Source of the DNA: Rubrobacter aplysinae
GTDB lineage: Bacteria > Actinomycetota > Rubrobacteria > Rubrobacterales > Rubrobacteraceae
Length of the DNA stretch: 52,696 nt
Direction: 5' to 3'
NCBI RefSeq assembly: GCF_001029505.1
Contig: NZ_LEKH01000018.1
Coordinates: 1-52,696, forward strand
Position 1 is the stretch's first letter; each line of letters opens with the position of its first letter. Both the position numbers and the translations under genes were made by a program. Positions 18,040-26,948 of this stretch are shown one piece after another. The notes under the pieces are model-generated. The model had not been told where the DNA came from, did not search any database, and worked only from the letters and a program-made list of their open reading frames with translations.

Positions 18040-18305
18040 GACCGCTCCGAGTCCCGCGTGACCTCGGACTCGACCTCCGCACGCCGATCCGCCAAGAGCT
18101 CTCCGGAGAGGTCACTACCCTCAGGGACGTAACGACGCACCAGAGTCTGAGCTCGAGAGATGGCCTGGGCAGGCGTAGAGATCCTGAGCCCATCCTCGTC
18201 GGCGTGCAATATTGCCTCGTCTCCATCCTCAAAACCTAAAGCTCGGCGAAACTCTGCCGGAATAATCATTCGACCATTTTTGCCTATCTTTACTTTTTGG
18301 TCCAT
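18036..18305 (-). CDS. vapB: AbrB/SpoVT-type antitoxin, VapB
   Basis: The 89-residue protein starts with the swapped-hairpin DNA-binding domain (KVKIGKNGRMIIPAEFRRALGFEDGDEAILHADEDG) and ends with an acidic, flexible toxin-binding tail. It neutralises the adjacent VapC and normally represses its own promoter. The ATG at 18305 follows AGAGGA with short spacing. The upstream AT-rich region carries the 9-mer gccaaatag twice (18330-18338 and 18376-18384), which might be part of its operator. Confidence 0.87.
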   Translation of the reverse strand: MDQKVKIGKNGRMIIPAEFRRALGFEDGDEAILHADEDGLRISTPAQAISRAQTLVRRYVPEGSDLSGELLADRRAEVESEVTRDSERS

Positions 18306-18524
18306 GTGTCCTCTTAATGAGCCAATTTAGCCAAATAGTGTCAATAAGTTTATTATAGACAATCCTCGAATTATCGCCAAATAGCTCAGCTATCAGCTAC
18401 GTTCGGGGCTATCGACATCCCAAAAATAGCTTATGTAAATTACACTTTTCGCAAATGATATACTGCTCCGCAGAGAAAGAACAAAGTAAGAGCTGAGTAA
18501 GCCATCCAGGTAGCTATATCGGGG

Positions 18525-19802
18525 GTGTTTGGAAGTTTGGATAGCAATGATAGAGGCGATACACGGTCAGGGCACATAGAAGCCGAGGACTACTCTGATG
18601 ATCACTCTATTAGTATAAGTGCCACCGACTCCGACAATGATGCTACTGCTGAGTCTAACGAGCAGGTCATCGAGGTACTGCCGGAGCATGTTTCAGTGCA
18701 GCCTCTGGACTCTGTGGACGATGAGCTGCCCGAGCCTGCTCAGTCAGATCGCAAGGTGGCTCACCGCCTGGAGCGGTTCTCGATGGCCGGCTCAAAGCAG
18801 GAGCTCATCGTTTCAGAGAGCCTGGCTCCGGATGCGAACCCGGTCTCGGCGTATCTCGCCGGTCTTTCCGAGAGCTCGTGCAGGCCGATGCGCACCAATC
18901 TTGAGAATATTGCACATTTCGTCTCCGGTGGCCGGGCTTCGGCGATGCAGCTCGCCTGGTGGAACCTGCGCTTTCAGCACACTTCGCTCATCCGCTCCAC
19001 TCTGGCCGAGACCTACGCTCCTTCCACGGCGAACCTGATGCTCTCGGCGCTGCGAGGGGTGTTGCGGGCCTGCTTCAGGCTCGGCTACATGTCCGCCGAC
19101 GACTACGGGCGCGCGGCGGACGTGGGCGCGGTGCGTGGCAGCCGCCTCCCCCCCGGCCGCTCCATAGACCGGGGCGAGCTGTTCGAGTTATTCCGAATAT
19201 GCTACACGGATAACAAAAAGGCCCGGGGGGCACGGGACGCCGCTGCTCTTGCACTTCTGTACGTGTGTGGTCTCCGGCGCAGCGAGCTGGTCTCTTTGGA
19301 TGTCTCGGACTACGATCCCGAAAGCTTGGAAGTAAGGATAAGGGGCAAGGGAAACAAGGAGAGGCTCGGCTATGCCGAAGGCGGCGCTGACAGGGCGATA
19401 AACCAGTGGCTCTCTATTAGAGGAGATACGGAAGGTGCGTTGCTACTGCCCATCAACAAGGGCGACAGGATCGTCCATGAGCGCCGGGATGGTGGCGGAG
19501 ACAACTGTGGAGAGGTTCATCCGGCTAGGATGACCGACCAGGCGATCTACGACGTGGTGCGGCGCCGCCAGAGAGAGGCCGGGGTGAAGCACCTCTCGCC
19601 ACACGACTTTAGAAAGACATTCATAGGGGATCTACTGGATGCGATAGGAGATCTCTCTGCGGCGCAGCAGCTCGCCGGGCACGCAGATCCCTCCACCACC
19701 GCGCGCTACGACCGGCGCGGGGAGCGGGCAAAGAGGAAGGCTGCGAGCCACCTGCACGTGCCCTACTTCGAGAACAGGCACAGTGGCCCCGGGCAATCGT
19801 GA
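18525..19802 (+). CDS. tyrosine recombinase/integrase with acidic N-terminal extension
   Basis: The catalytic residues of a XerC/XerD-type recombinase are all present: Arg251 in GLRRSELVSL, Lys in RGKGNKER, His360 and Arg363 in HDFRKTF, His in AGHADPSTTARY and the nucleophile Tyr395. Residues 100-190 form the SAM-like core-binding domain. The first 85-90 residues from GTG 18525 are rich in Asp, Glu and Ser and unlike the rest in codon use. A start at ATG 18783, with GGAG upstream, would give a standard enzyme of about 340 residues. No tRNA or attachment site is seen, and no other phage or transposon genes adjoin it. Confidence 0.82.
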   Translation: MFGSLDSNDRGDTRSGHIEAEDYSDDHSISISATDSDNDATAESNEQVIEVLPEHVSVQPLDSVDDELPEPAQSDRKVAHRLERFSMAGSKQELIVSESLAPDANPVSAYLAGLSESSCRPMRTNLENIAHFVSGGRASAMQLAWWNLRFQHTSLIRSTLAETYAPSTANLMLSALRGVLRACFRLGYMSADDYGRAADVGAVRGSRLPPGRSIDRGELFELFRICYTDNKKARGARDAAALALLYVCGLRRSELVSLDVSDYDPESLEVRIRGKGNKERLGYAEGGADRAINQWLSIRGDTEGALLLPINKGDRIVHERRDGGGDNCGEVHPARMTDQAIYDVVRRRQREAGVKHLSPHDFRKTFIGDLLDAIGDLSAAQQLAGHADPSTTARYDRRGERAKRKAASHLHVPYFENRHSGPGQS

Positions 19803-19918
19803 GTCTTCCAGGCGACCCGGGAGATTCTATACGAATGTACGAATATAAGCGTGGCGAGTTGCTCGGAGTCTGAGTGTGACAAGTAACCATCCAGAGTTCA
19901 CGAAGGTGTATAGCAAAC

Positions 19919-19939
19919 CCTAGCTCGATCGAGGCTAGG
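19919..19939 (-). terminator. small hairpin at the end of the ABC ATPase gene
   Basis: The arms cctagc and gctagg flank a self-complementary tcgatcga centre, and the right arm overlaps the ATPase stop codon. It is convergent with the integrase gene and may end transcription from the minus side. There is no T-run. Confidence 0.35.
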
Positions 19940-21203
19940 TTATGGCTCTCTCGGTCTTTGGATCGAACAGGCGTACCTTGTCAGCCTCTATCCCGAGCCT
20001 CAGGCTACTGGTCTTACTCGCCTGACTTTCCGCCGAAACCCGGGCCACCATCATCTCCTCGATCTCCGCAGAGCTCCCAGAGCCCCCATTCTCGGAATCA
20101 CCGGGGCTGGCGCCATCACTGACGCTGGTCATCTCATCGAGGCTCTTTGAGTGCGCTACCTGCTCCCTTCCAGGTGCGAAGTACACATACTTCTCACTAC
20201 CCATGCTCTCTATGACCTCCGGCTCCACCTCTAAAACGCTCTGCGAGGCATTCAAGTCTCCGGAGCCGTCCAAGCTCGCTAAACTCGCATCCTCCATGTG
20301 CTCGGGCCGGATACCTAGGATCACCCCGGAGCCCGCGTACTCCCCGATTTCGGGGTGCCCGGATACCGGCTCTTTAGCTAGCGGTATCCTAGTCTGCCTC
20401 GCACCTTCTCCGAATACGACCGCGTAACCGGAGTAACCAGAGGGGCTCTCTGAATCACGCTCGAGGTGGGCGTTTATAAAGTTCATGGCCGGGCTACCGA
20501 TAAACCCAGCGACGAACACGTTGCGTGGCCGCTCGTACATCTGTTGTGGGCTCGCCACCTGCTGTACCTCGCCATCCTTTAAGACCACTATCCGGTCAGC
20601 CATCGTCATGGCTTCGGTCTGATCGTGGGTGACGTAGATGGTCGTCGTCCCGAGCCTGTTGTGCAGCTTACTGATCTCGGTTCGCATGTTTACCCGGAGC
20701 TTTGCGTCCAGGTTGGATAGCGGCTCGTCCATGAGGAATGCCTTGGGCTCTCTCACTATCGCCCTGCCGAGGGCAACCCTCTGCCTCTGGCCACCCGAGA
20801 GTGCTTTCGGCTTACGGTCCAGAAAGCTCTGTATACCCAGGATATTTGCAGCTTCCTCGACGCGGCGGTTTATCTCCTCTTTGTCCTCTTTCTTGAGCTT
20901 CAGGGCGAAGCCCATGTTCTCGCGCACGTTCATGTGAGGGTACAGAGCGTAGTTCTGGAAGACCATGGCTATGTCCCGGTCACGGGGCGGGAGGTCGTTA
21001 ACCACCTGCTCGCCGATGTGGATCTGTCCGGAGGTAATATCCTCTAGGCCCGCGATCATGCGAAGCGCGGTCGACTTGCCGCACCCCGAGGGCCCGACGA
21101 ACACGACGAACTCTCCATCTGGGATGTCGAGGTTCATGTCTCTTACCGCTACCACGCCCTCGCCGTAGACCTTACACACATCCTCTAGCAATACCTCTGC
21201 CAT
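19935..21203 (-). CDS. sugar ABC transporter ATPase, MsmK/UgpC type
   Basis: The 422-residue protein begins [16 protein letters not shown], has Walker [10 protein letters not shown], signature [36 protein letters not shown], and a C-terminal TOBE/OB-type regulatory domain. It energises import of sugars through MalF/MalG-type permeases. The only permeases in the window lie 7 kb away (28.3-30.1 kb) and lack an ATPase of their own, so this is probably their motor. An extra Ser/Glu-rich stretch ([20 protein letters not shown]) near residue 360 makes it longer than the usual 360-370. ATG 21203 follows AAGGGG. Confidence 0.88.
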   Translation of the reverse strand: MAEVLLEDVCKVYGEGVVAVRDMNLDIPDGEFVVFVGPSGCGKSTALRMIAGLEDITSGQIHIGEQVVNDLPPRDRDIAMVFQNYALYPHMNVRENMGFALKLKKEDKEEINRRVEEAANILGIQSFLDRKPKALSGGQRQRVALGRAIVREPKAFLMDEPLSNLDAKLRVNMRTEISKLHNRLGTTTIYVTHDQTEAMTMADRIVVLKDGEVQQVASPQQMYERPRNVFVAGFIGSPAMNFINAHLERDSESPSGYSGYAVVFGEGARQTRIPLAKEPVSGHPEIGEYAGSGVILGIRPEHMEDASLASLDGSGDLNASQSVLEVEPEVIESMGSEKYVYFAPGREQVAHSKSLDEMTSVSDGASPGDSENGGSGSSAEIEEMMVARVSAESQASKTSSLRLGIEADKVRLFDPKTERAIT

Positions 21204-21335
21204 TAGCCTGCCCCTTTCCCGGGTGTGAGCTGAGAGTAGCAGCCCCAACCTGTAATCGACCTTTTACAGGCTTACTCAAGCCCCTCTAAGTACTTCGCTA
21301 TTTCAAGTTTAACCCTATGATCTGATAAAGTAAAA

Positions 21336-21345
21336 CAAATTGAGT
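21336..21345 (+). promoter_or_regulatory. candidate ROK-repressor operator, copy A
   Basis: The core CAAATTGAGT, in the wider context TAAAACAAATTGAGTTA, lies in the divergent promoter region between the ABC ATPase and the cupin gene. The same 10-mer occurs in the repressor/mannosidase promoter region. The surrounding DNA also has an inverted pair caagtttaa (21304-21312) and ttaaacttg (21369-21377). Confidence 0.4.
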
Positions 21346-21400
21346 TACTAACTGTGGTCAATAAAGTATTAAACTTGCAAACAGTAAAGGAGTGTACATT

Positions 21401-21748
21401 TTGGGCGAGATGCTACATGAGGACAAGCCCTGGGGCGCATTTAATCAGTATACGTTCAACGAGGCTACTACGGTCAAGATCATACGAGTAGAGCCCGGAA
21501 ACAGGTTGTCTCTGCAGCGCCATGGTAAGAGAGAAGAACTATGGGTTGCGCTGGATCCGGGGTTGGAGGTCGAGATCGATGGTGATGTTAGTAGCCTGGA
21601 AATAGAAGAGAAGATTAAGATCCCATGCGGCGCTGCGCATAGGATGAGCAACGTTTCCGATCACGATGCCAGAATGCTCGAGATTAGCTTCGGCGACTTC
21701 GACGAGGATGACATAGAGAGGCTCGAAGACGACCATAATAGGGTATAG
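21401..21748 (+). CDS. small cupin resembling the type II mannose-6-phosphate isomerase domain
   Basis: The 115-residue protein matches the C-terminal cupin of GDP-mannose pyrophosphorylase/mannose-6-phosphate isomerase: KPWGAFNQY, VKIIRVEPGNRLSLQRHGKREELWVAL, IPCGAAHRMSN and the closing FDEDDIERLEDDHNR. The metal-binding His, Glu and His positions are present. It would interconvert mannose-6-phosphate and fructose-6-phosphate, which fits the mannosidase and sugar kinase nearby. I chose TTG 21401, eight bases after AAAGGAG; the GTG at 21392 overlaps that site. It is divergent from the ABC ATPase. Confidence 0.75.
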   Translation: MGEMLHEDKPWGAFNQYTFNEATTVKIIRVEPGNRLSLQRHGKREELWVALDPGLEVEIDGDVSSLEIEEKIKIPCGAAHRMSNVSDHDARMLEISFGDFDEDDIERLEDDHNRV

Positions 21749-21811
21749 ACTTTTAGTGGTTGTATCTGCACCGGCCTGATTCGAAGGCCGCTACCTGTTG
21801 CACCATTTTCT

Positions 21812-22744
21812 TCAGCGGACAAGCCTCTCAGCCAGCGTACGTGCTCCACAGATTACGCTTCTCTCCCCGAGAGTCGCGCGGCGCACGGGAATATGGCTGA
21901 ACGCCGGCATTATGGGTTCCGTGCTCAAAGCCCGCTGCACCATCTCAAAGAAGATCTGCGACTGAGCTACTCCGCCCCCGAGTATTACGATGTCTGGATC
22001 GTAGGCGTAGATGAAGTTCACCAAGGCGCGCCCGAGATGCCCCGCAGCCTCTCGCAGAATCTCTCTAGCTTCCACCTCGCCGGCGCTGGCCGCCCGGGCA
22101 ACGTCTCGCGCCGTGACGGAGCCGTCCATGACGGAACCGTTTCCGGGGAGAGGCTTCCAGCCTCTGCGTAACGCCTGCCGGGCGATCGCGGTCCCCGAGG
22201 CTACCGCTTCCACACAACCGTTACGCCCGCAGCCGCAAGGAAACTCCCGGTCGGTTACCGTAGTGTGGCCCAGTTCCCCGGCAAGCCCTCGCGAACCGGA
22301 GAATATCTGTCCGTTGACGATCAGCCCAGCGCCGACGCCAGTGGAGACCGTGACGTAGAGTATCGAGTCATGGTCGTGGCCCGCGCCGAAGGCAGCCTCG
22401 CCTAGGGCACCCAGGTTGCAGTCGTTTTCCAACACTACCGGGGATGAAAGGCGGGCCCCGAGCTCGGCCGAAATTTCGAGCTCCCACCACGGCCTCGAGA
22501 GGTTTGGCGGGTTCAGGACCACCCCGTTTACCGGGTCCAGAGGTCCCGGAGACGCTACTGCTACCGACTCTATGGGCTTGCCTCCCGCCAGCTCGACGAC
22601 AGCCTCCGCCAACTTTTCGAGCACCTCTCCTTCCGTGGGGGTGTCGAGCACTCGGCAGAGTTCGGGCCTCTCCACGGAGATCTCCCGGAAAACCTCTATC
22701 CTGGTCTTGGTACCGCCCACATCAACTGCGGCCCGCAGCGCCAT
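21812..22744 (-). CDS. ROK-family sugar kinase
   Basis: The 310-residue protein begins AAVDVGGTKTRIEVF (phosphate-binding loop), has VVLENDCNLGALGEAAFG with the catalytic Asp, AGELGHTTVTDREFPCGCGRNGCVEAVASG with the zinc-binding His and Cys set, and ILGGGVAQS near the end. ROK kinases phosphorylate glucose, mannose or fructose; from context mannose is likely here. ATG 22744 lies one base after the repressor stop, so the two are co-translated. It supplies the phosphorylated sugar for the cupin isomerase. Confidence 0.85.
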   Translation of the reverse strand: MALRAAVDVGGTKTRIEVFREISVERPELCRVLDTPTEGEVLEKLAEAVVELAGGKPIESVAVASPGPLDPVNGVVLNPPNLSRPWWELEISAELGARLSSPVVLENDCNLGALGEAAFGAGHDHDSILYVTVSTGVGAGLIVNGQIFSGSRGLAGELGHTTVTDREFPCGCGRNGCVEAVASGTAIARQALRRGWKPLPGNGSVMDGSVTARDVARAASAGEVEAREILREAAGHLGRALVNFIYAYDPDIVILGGGVAQSQIFFEMVQRALSTEPIMPAFSHIPVRRATLGERSVICGARTLAERLVR

Positions 22745-22745
22745 C

Positions 22746-23972
22746 CTAGACGGTCTCCACTCCCCGCAACTGCGGGTGGTAAGTCGTATGTAGCACCGAG
22801 GCCGCCCCTCCGACCGAGCCGGAGTACGTCCCGCCGTGCGAAAGCTCCACCCTAGTGTGTTGCAGGTTACGGGCAAGCGTCGTCTGCCGGAGGATCTCCT
22901 CTATCTCCTGCACGTAGATCCCGGCAGCCTCGCCCAGGCCCTTGCCTCCCAGCACAACCAGCTCCAGGTCGAGCGTGTTCACCAGGTCGACCACCCCCTG
23001 CCCGAGCATCCTCGAGGAGCGTACTAACTCGTCGCGCGCGAGCGCATCGCCCTCCACGGCCGCCGCACTCACGTCTTCGAAGAGAAGCTCGCCTCTCTCC
23101 CACTGTGTCATTATGCTCTGCACTCCCGCGTCTAGCCGCTGCTGTACTCGACGGGCGACCGCCGCCGGAGCGCAGTACATCTCCACGCAGCCTCTCCTGC
23201 CGCAGAAGCACTCGGGGCCTTCTATGTTGAGAGTGGTGTGGCCGAATTCCCCAGCGTTGGATGAGGAGCCGCGCAGCAGACGGTTGTCCAGGAACAAGCC
23301 GGCTCCGATACCGACGCCGACGTAGATGAAGGCGAAGTCTCGCGCTCCCTGCGCGCCCCCGGACCATCTCTCCCCCACGGCCGACGCCGTCGCGTCGTTA
23401 TCCACCAGCACGGGTAGGCCGACCTTCTGCTCCAGGCTATCCTTGAGGGGCACCTCGGTCCAGCCCCTCAAGTTCGGCGGATTGTAGACTACGCCGGTGT
23501 CGTGATCCAGCGGCCCAGGACAACACACACCCAGCCCAAGAACCTTTCCCCTTTCTAGCTCGGAACCTATCAGCGAGTCCTCCACGAGTTCCGCCACTTC
23601 ACTGACAACGGCATCGGGGCCATGCTCTTCAGGTGTTTCCCTCTCCGTGGTGTATACGACCCCGCCCGCCAGATCAAGCACAACCAGCGTTATCTCGTCG
23701 CAGTCGATCTGCACTCCCAGCGCGTATCCAGCTTGCGGATTTATTTGAAGCCCCACTCTGGGCTTGCCCACGCTAACCGGCGAGACCTTCTCACTCTCAA
23801 CGACCAGACCCTTCTCCAAAGTTCGCCGGACTATGTTGGAGACCGTCTGAGCCGTTAAGCCAACTCTCTTTGCAATCTCGACCCGGCTGATGCCTCCGTT
23901 CACCCGGATGAGTTCTAGAACCACCTGCTCGTTGTAGTCCCTAACCCCCAACAGGTTCGTACCATTACCCAC
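22746..23972 (-). CDS. ROK-family transcriptional repressor
   Basis: The 408-residue protein has an N-terminal winged HTH (VVLELIRVNGGISRVEIAKRVGLTAQTVSNIVRRTLEKGLV) followed by a complete ROK domain, including VDNDATASAVGE, AGEFGHTTLN and CFCGRRGCVEMYC. Such NagC/Mlc/XylR-type regulators repress sugar genes until the sugar binds. I prefer GTG 23972, behind GAAGGAG; the longer frame from TTG 24032 lacks a ribosome site and would run through the candidate operator. It heads an operon with the ROK kinase and is divergent from the mannosidase operon, which it probably controls. Confidence 0.85.
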   Translation of the reverse strand: MGNGTNLLGVRDYNEQVVLELIRVNGGISRVEIAKRVGLTAQTVSNIVRRTLEKGLVVESEKVSPVSVGKPRVGLQINPQAGYALGVQIDCDEITLVVLDLAGGVVYTTERETPEEHGPDAVVSEVAELVEDSLIGSELERGKVLGLGVCCPGPLDHDTGVVYNPPNLRGWTEVPLKDSLEQKVGLPVLVDNDATASAVGERWSGGAQGARDFAFIYVGVGIGAGLFLDNRLLRGSSSNAGEFGHTTLNIEGPECFCGRRGCVEMYCAPAAVARRVQQRLDAGVQSIMTQWERGELLFEDVSAAAVEGDALARDELVRSSRMLGQGVVDLVNTLDLELVVLGGKGLGEAAGIYVQEIEEILRQTTLARNLQHTRVELSHGGTYSGSVGGAASVLHTTYHPQLRGVETV

Positions 23973-24026
23973 GCATTCTCCTTCTTCGGAGCCTGTGACT
24001 GCCACTATACCGTTATCGAATAAATC

Positions 24027-24036
24027 ACTCAATTTG
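24027..24036 (-). promoter_or_regulatory. candidate ROK-repressor operator, copy B
   Basis: On the minus strand the site reads CAAATTGAGT, in context TTAAAGCAAATTGAGTGA, and matches copy A at 14 of 16 positions of the wider motif. It lies between the repressor start and the mannosidase start. Confidence 0.4.
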
Positions 24037-24117
24037 CTTTAATAATAGTCAAATGGTAACGTGGCCGCAGGTGGAGGACAGAAAGAGCATTAGTATCAAG
24101 GAGTGATAGCTGTCCGC

Positions 24118-26877
24118 ATGGACCACACCACACGTCAGCAAGAGAAAAGCAGTCCTGAGCAAGCTCCGATGGATGTTATCGTAATCCCTCACTCTCACTG
24201 GGACCGGGAGTGGTACCAGACCTTCGAGGAGTTCAGGTTCAACCTGGTCCATTTCATGGACGAGCTCATCGAGCAACTCGAGACCGACGAGGGCATGCGG
24301 CACTTCATGCTGGATGGTCAGGTGTCGCTTATCGAGGATTACCTGGAGGTCCGCTCTGAGAATGGAGAGAGGCTGCGACGGCTTATCCAGGACGGCCGGA
24401 TAGAGATCGGTCCCTGGTACGTCCAGCCCGACGAGTTCTTGATCTCCGGGGAGTCCTTGGTGCGCAATCTTCTCATAGGAGATCGTCAGGCGAGGGACTA
24501 CGGCCCCGTGATGAAACAGGGTTACGTCCCCGACACCTTCGGCCACGTGGGACAGCTCCCGCAAATATTGCAGGGCTTCGACATCGGCGCCTTCTACTTC
24601 ATGCGGGGCCTGGGGGAGGACGTCGACGAGCTTGGCTCGGAATTCTGGTGGGAGGCGCCCGACGGTTCAAGGGTAATGGCGCACTTCCTCTCGGAGACGT
24701 ACTCAAACGCCGCAGTGCTGGGCTCGGACCCGGAGAGTATGTCGTTTAGGCACGAGATGATCTCGGCTCCCAGTAGCTACATGGTCAGCTACGATAGCCT
24801 CTACGAGCTTCGTGACCGGTTGGCGGCGCGGACGGTCAGTAGGACTATCCTGCTCCTAAATGGCAGCGATCACGTCACCGTGCAGCCAGACTTTTCCCGG
24901 CACGTCTTCGACCTCAACCGCTCCATGCCCGACCGTATATTCAACGGCAGGCTAGAAGACTTCGAGCGGCGCGTCCTCGCGTCGGGTGCCGAACTGAACA
25001 CCTATTGGGGAGAGCTTAGGTCTCCCCGGTACCAGCCGGTCCTGCGCGGGACGCTCTCTTCGCGGACGTACATAAAGCAGGAAAACGCCCATACCCAGCA
25101 CCTTCTAGAGGGGCTGGCCGAGAGAGCGGCGGCCGTCGCCTACGCGCTCGGGGGCAAGGACTACCAGCCTTTCCTGAGATACGCCTGGCGAGATTTGGTC
25201 AAAAATCACGCCCATGATTCCGTAGGCGGCTGCTCTACGGACACGGTGCATCGACAGATGATGCACCGCTTTGATACCGCCAACCGCGTAGGACAGAAGG
25301 TCATAGACGAAGCCCTCAACTTTCTCACCACCAGGGCCTCGGCAGCGCTCGGGATCGGCGCGGTACCGGTCGTCGCGTTCAATCCCAGCTCATGGAAGCG
25401 TAGTGGCGCGGTACGCGTGGACGTTTCTCTGGATGCCGATGCTCCGCTACGCCAGAGGATCTTCGGTTATAGCAGCGCCACTGACCTGGACTTGGAGCAG
25501 TTCGTCTTGCTGGACCCGGACGGCGAAGAGGTTCCGTTCGTCATTAGAGACAGCAAGTTGCGCATCGAGGATGCGCTCTACCGCAGGAAAGCGGTCCGCA
25601 GGCAGACCATCGAGTTCGAGGCTCTCCGGCTCCCGGCGCTCGGACATAAGGCCTATCAGCTTGTGCGCGCTGCAGACCGGGAACGCGACAAAAGCCTCCA
25701 GCAGCAGAGCCAGGCTCTAGTCCTGGAGAACGAGTATGTGCGAGTGCTGCCCGAAGACGATGGCACATTGACCATTACCGACAAGTCTACCGGGCGTGAG
25801 TATCCTGGTTTGAATCGTCTCGTGGACGACGCGGACGCCGGAGACGAATACAATTTCTCCCCGCCAGAACTCCAGCACCGGATAGTTTCCACACAGGCGG
25901 ATTGGCGGGTCGAGCAGGGAGATGACGAGCGGCACCTGGTTCTCAGGGCGGAGCTAGAGTTGCCGAGAGGATTGACCGAAGACCGCTCCGGGCGCTCGGA
26001 GGATCTTGCGCGCTGCCCGGTAGTGGTACACGTACATCTGCCGTCTAACGCGCGGCAGGTAAGGATCTCGACGGAGTTCTACAACCGGGTAAAGGACCAC
26101 CGCCTGCGGGCAATTATCCCCAGTGGCTTCGAGGCGGAGGAGTCAATCGCCGAGAGCGCCTTCGGGACGGTGAGGCGTCCAACTACTGTAGAAGACAGCT
26201 CGGGCTACAGAGAAGAGGACTCAATGACCTTCGCCCAGCAGCGCTTCGTGCGCGTCGAGGAAGGCGGAAGCGGGATCGCGGTGCTGAATAAGGGTCTCAG
26301 CGAGTATGAGGCTTCCCCGGACGGAGAGGTGGCGCTGACGCTGTTGCGCTCGGTCGGATGGCTTTCGCGCAACGATCTATCTACTCGTATTGGGCATGCG
26401 GGTCCAGAGCTCGCCACGCCAGAGGCGCAATCTCAAGGGCGGCAAATGTTCGAGTATGCAGTCGTTCCGTACACGGATAGTTGGCCTGAAGGCAGCATAT
26501 ACAGAGAGGCTGAGGAATTCTGGCTGCCTTTGCAGGCTAGAGCGGGCCAGCGACTGCAGGACGATTTCGAAAGCCGCCCGGAGTACGCCAGAGGGTCTTA
26601 CATGCGCGTGGACAATGAGAATGTCGTCCTCAGCGCCCTAAAAAAGGCGGAGAACATGGACGGCCTGGTGGTGAGGCTCTTCAACGCCTCCGGAAAGGAG
26701 GAGCAAGTCGTACTGCGTTTTGGCTTGCCGATTGTCTCGGCTTACCGGACAAACCTGAACGAGGAAATCTTCGAGCAGATAGCTCCCGATGACGACTCGG
26801 AGAGCGAGCTCCACCTTACTGTCGGCGGTTCGGCGATAGAAACCTTGATGGTCAAGACGCAGGCCGACGGACAATAG
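24118..26877 (+). CDS. glycoside hydrolase family 38 alpha-mannosidase
   Basis: This 919-residue enzyme has the GH38 zinc site HSHWDREW at residues 25-32, the nucleophile Asp139 in GYVPDTFGHVGQLPQIL and the later zinc-site motif NHAHDSVGGCSTDTVHRQM. A long C-terminal beta-sandwich region follows. There is no signal peptide, so it cleaves imported alpha-mannosides in the cytoplasm. Related bacterial enzymes include MngB, which acts on mannosyl-glycerate; the substrate here is open. ATG 24118 is 14 bases after AAGGAG, and GTG 24103 overlaps that site, so the start is uncertain. The ABC transporter genes follow on the same strand. Confidence 0.88.
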   Translation: MDHTTRQQEKSSPEQAPMDVIVIPHSHWDREWYQTFEEFRFNLVHFMDELIEQLETDEGMRHFMLDGQVSLIEDYLEVRSENGERLRRLIQDGRIEIGPWYVQPDEFLISGESLVRNLLIGDRQARDYGPVMKQGYVPDTFGHVGQLPQILQGFDIGAFYFMRGLGEDVDELGSEFWWEAPDGSRVMAHFLSETYSNAAVLGSDPESMSFRHEMISAPSSYMVSYDSLYELRDRLAARTVSRTILLLNGSDHVTVQPDFSRHVFDLNRSMPDRIFNGRLEDFERRVLASGAELNTYWGELRSPRYQPVLRGTLSSRTYIKQENAHTQHLLEGLAERAAAVAYALGGKDYQPFLRYAWRDLVKNHAHDSVGGCSTDTVHRQMMHRFDTANRVGQKVIDEALNFLTTRASAALGIGAVPVVAFNPSSWKRSGAVRVDVSLDADAPLRQRIFGYSSATDLDLEQFVLLDPDGEEVPFVIRDSKLRIEDALYRRKAVRRQTIEFEALRLPALGHKAYQLVRAADRERDKSLQQQSQALVLENEYVRVLPEDDGTLTITDKSTGREYPGLNRLVDDADAGDEYNFSPPELQHRIVSTQADWRVEQGDDERHLVLRAELELPRGLTEDRSGRSEDLARCPVVVHVHLPSNARQVRISTEFYNRVKDHRLRAIIPSGFEAEESIAESAFGTVRRPTTVEDSSGYREEDSMTFAQQRFVRVEEGGSGIAVLNKGLSEYEASPDGEVALTLLRSVGWLSRNDLSTRIGHAGPELATPEAQSQGRQMFEYAVVPYTDSWPEGSIYREAEEFWLPLQARAGQRLQDDFESRPEYARGSYMRVDNENVVLSALKKAENMDGLVVRLFNASGKEEQVVLRFGLPIVSAYRTNLNEEIFEQIAPDDDSESELHLTVGGSAIETLMVKTQADGQ

Positions 26878-26948
26878 CGTCACGGAGACCGATGGATTTG
26901 CACAAGCACCGGCTGGTCCGGTCTCCAGCGAGGGAAAGGATGAAGAAC

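Noticed and set aside
22746-24032. A longer repressor start at TTG 24032
   Set aside because: No ribosome site precedes it and it would translate through the AT-rich candidate operator; GTG 23972 has GAAGGAG.
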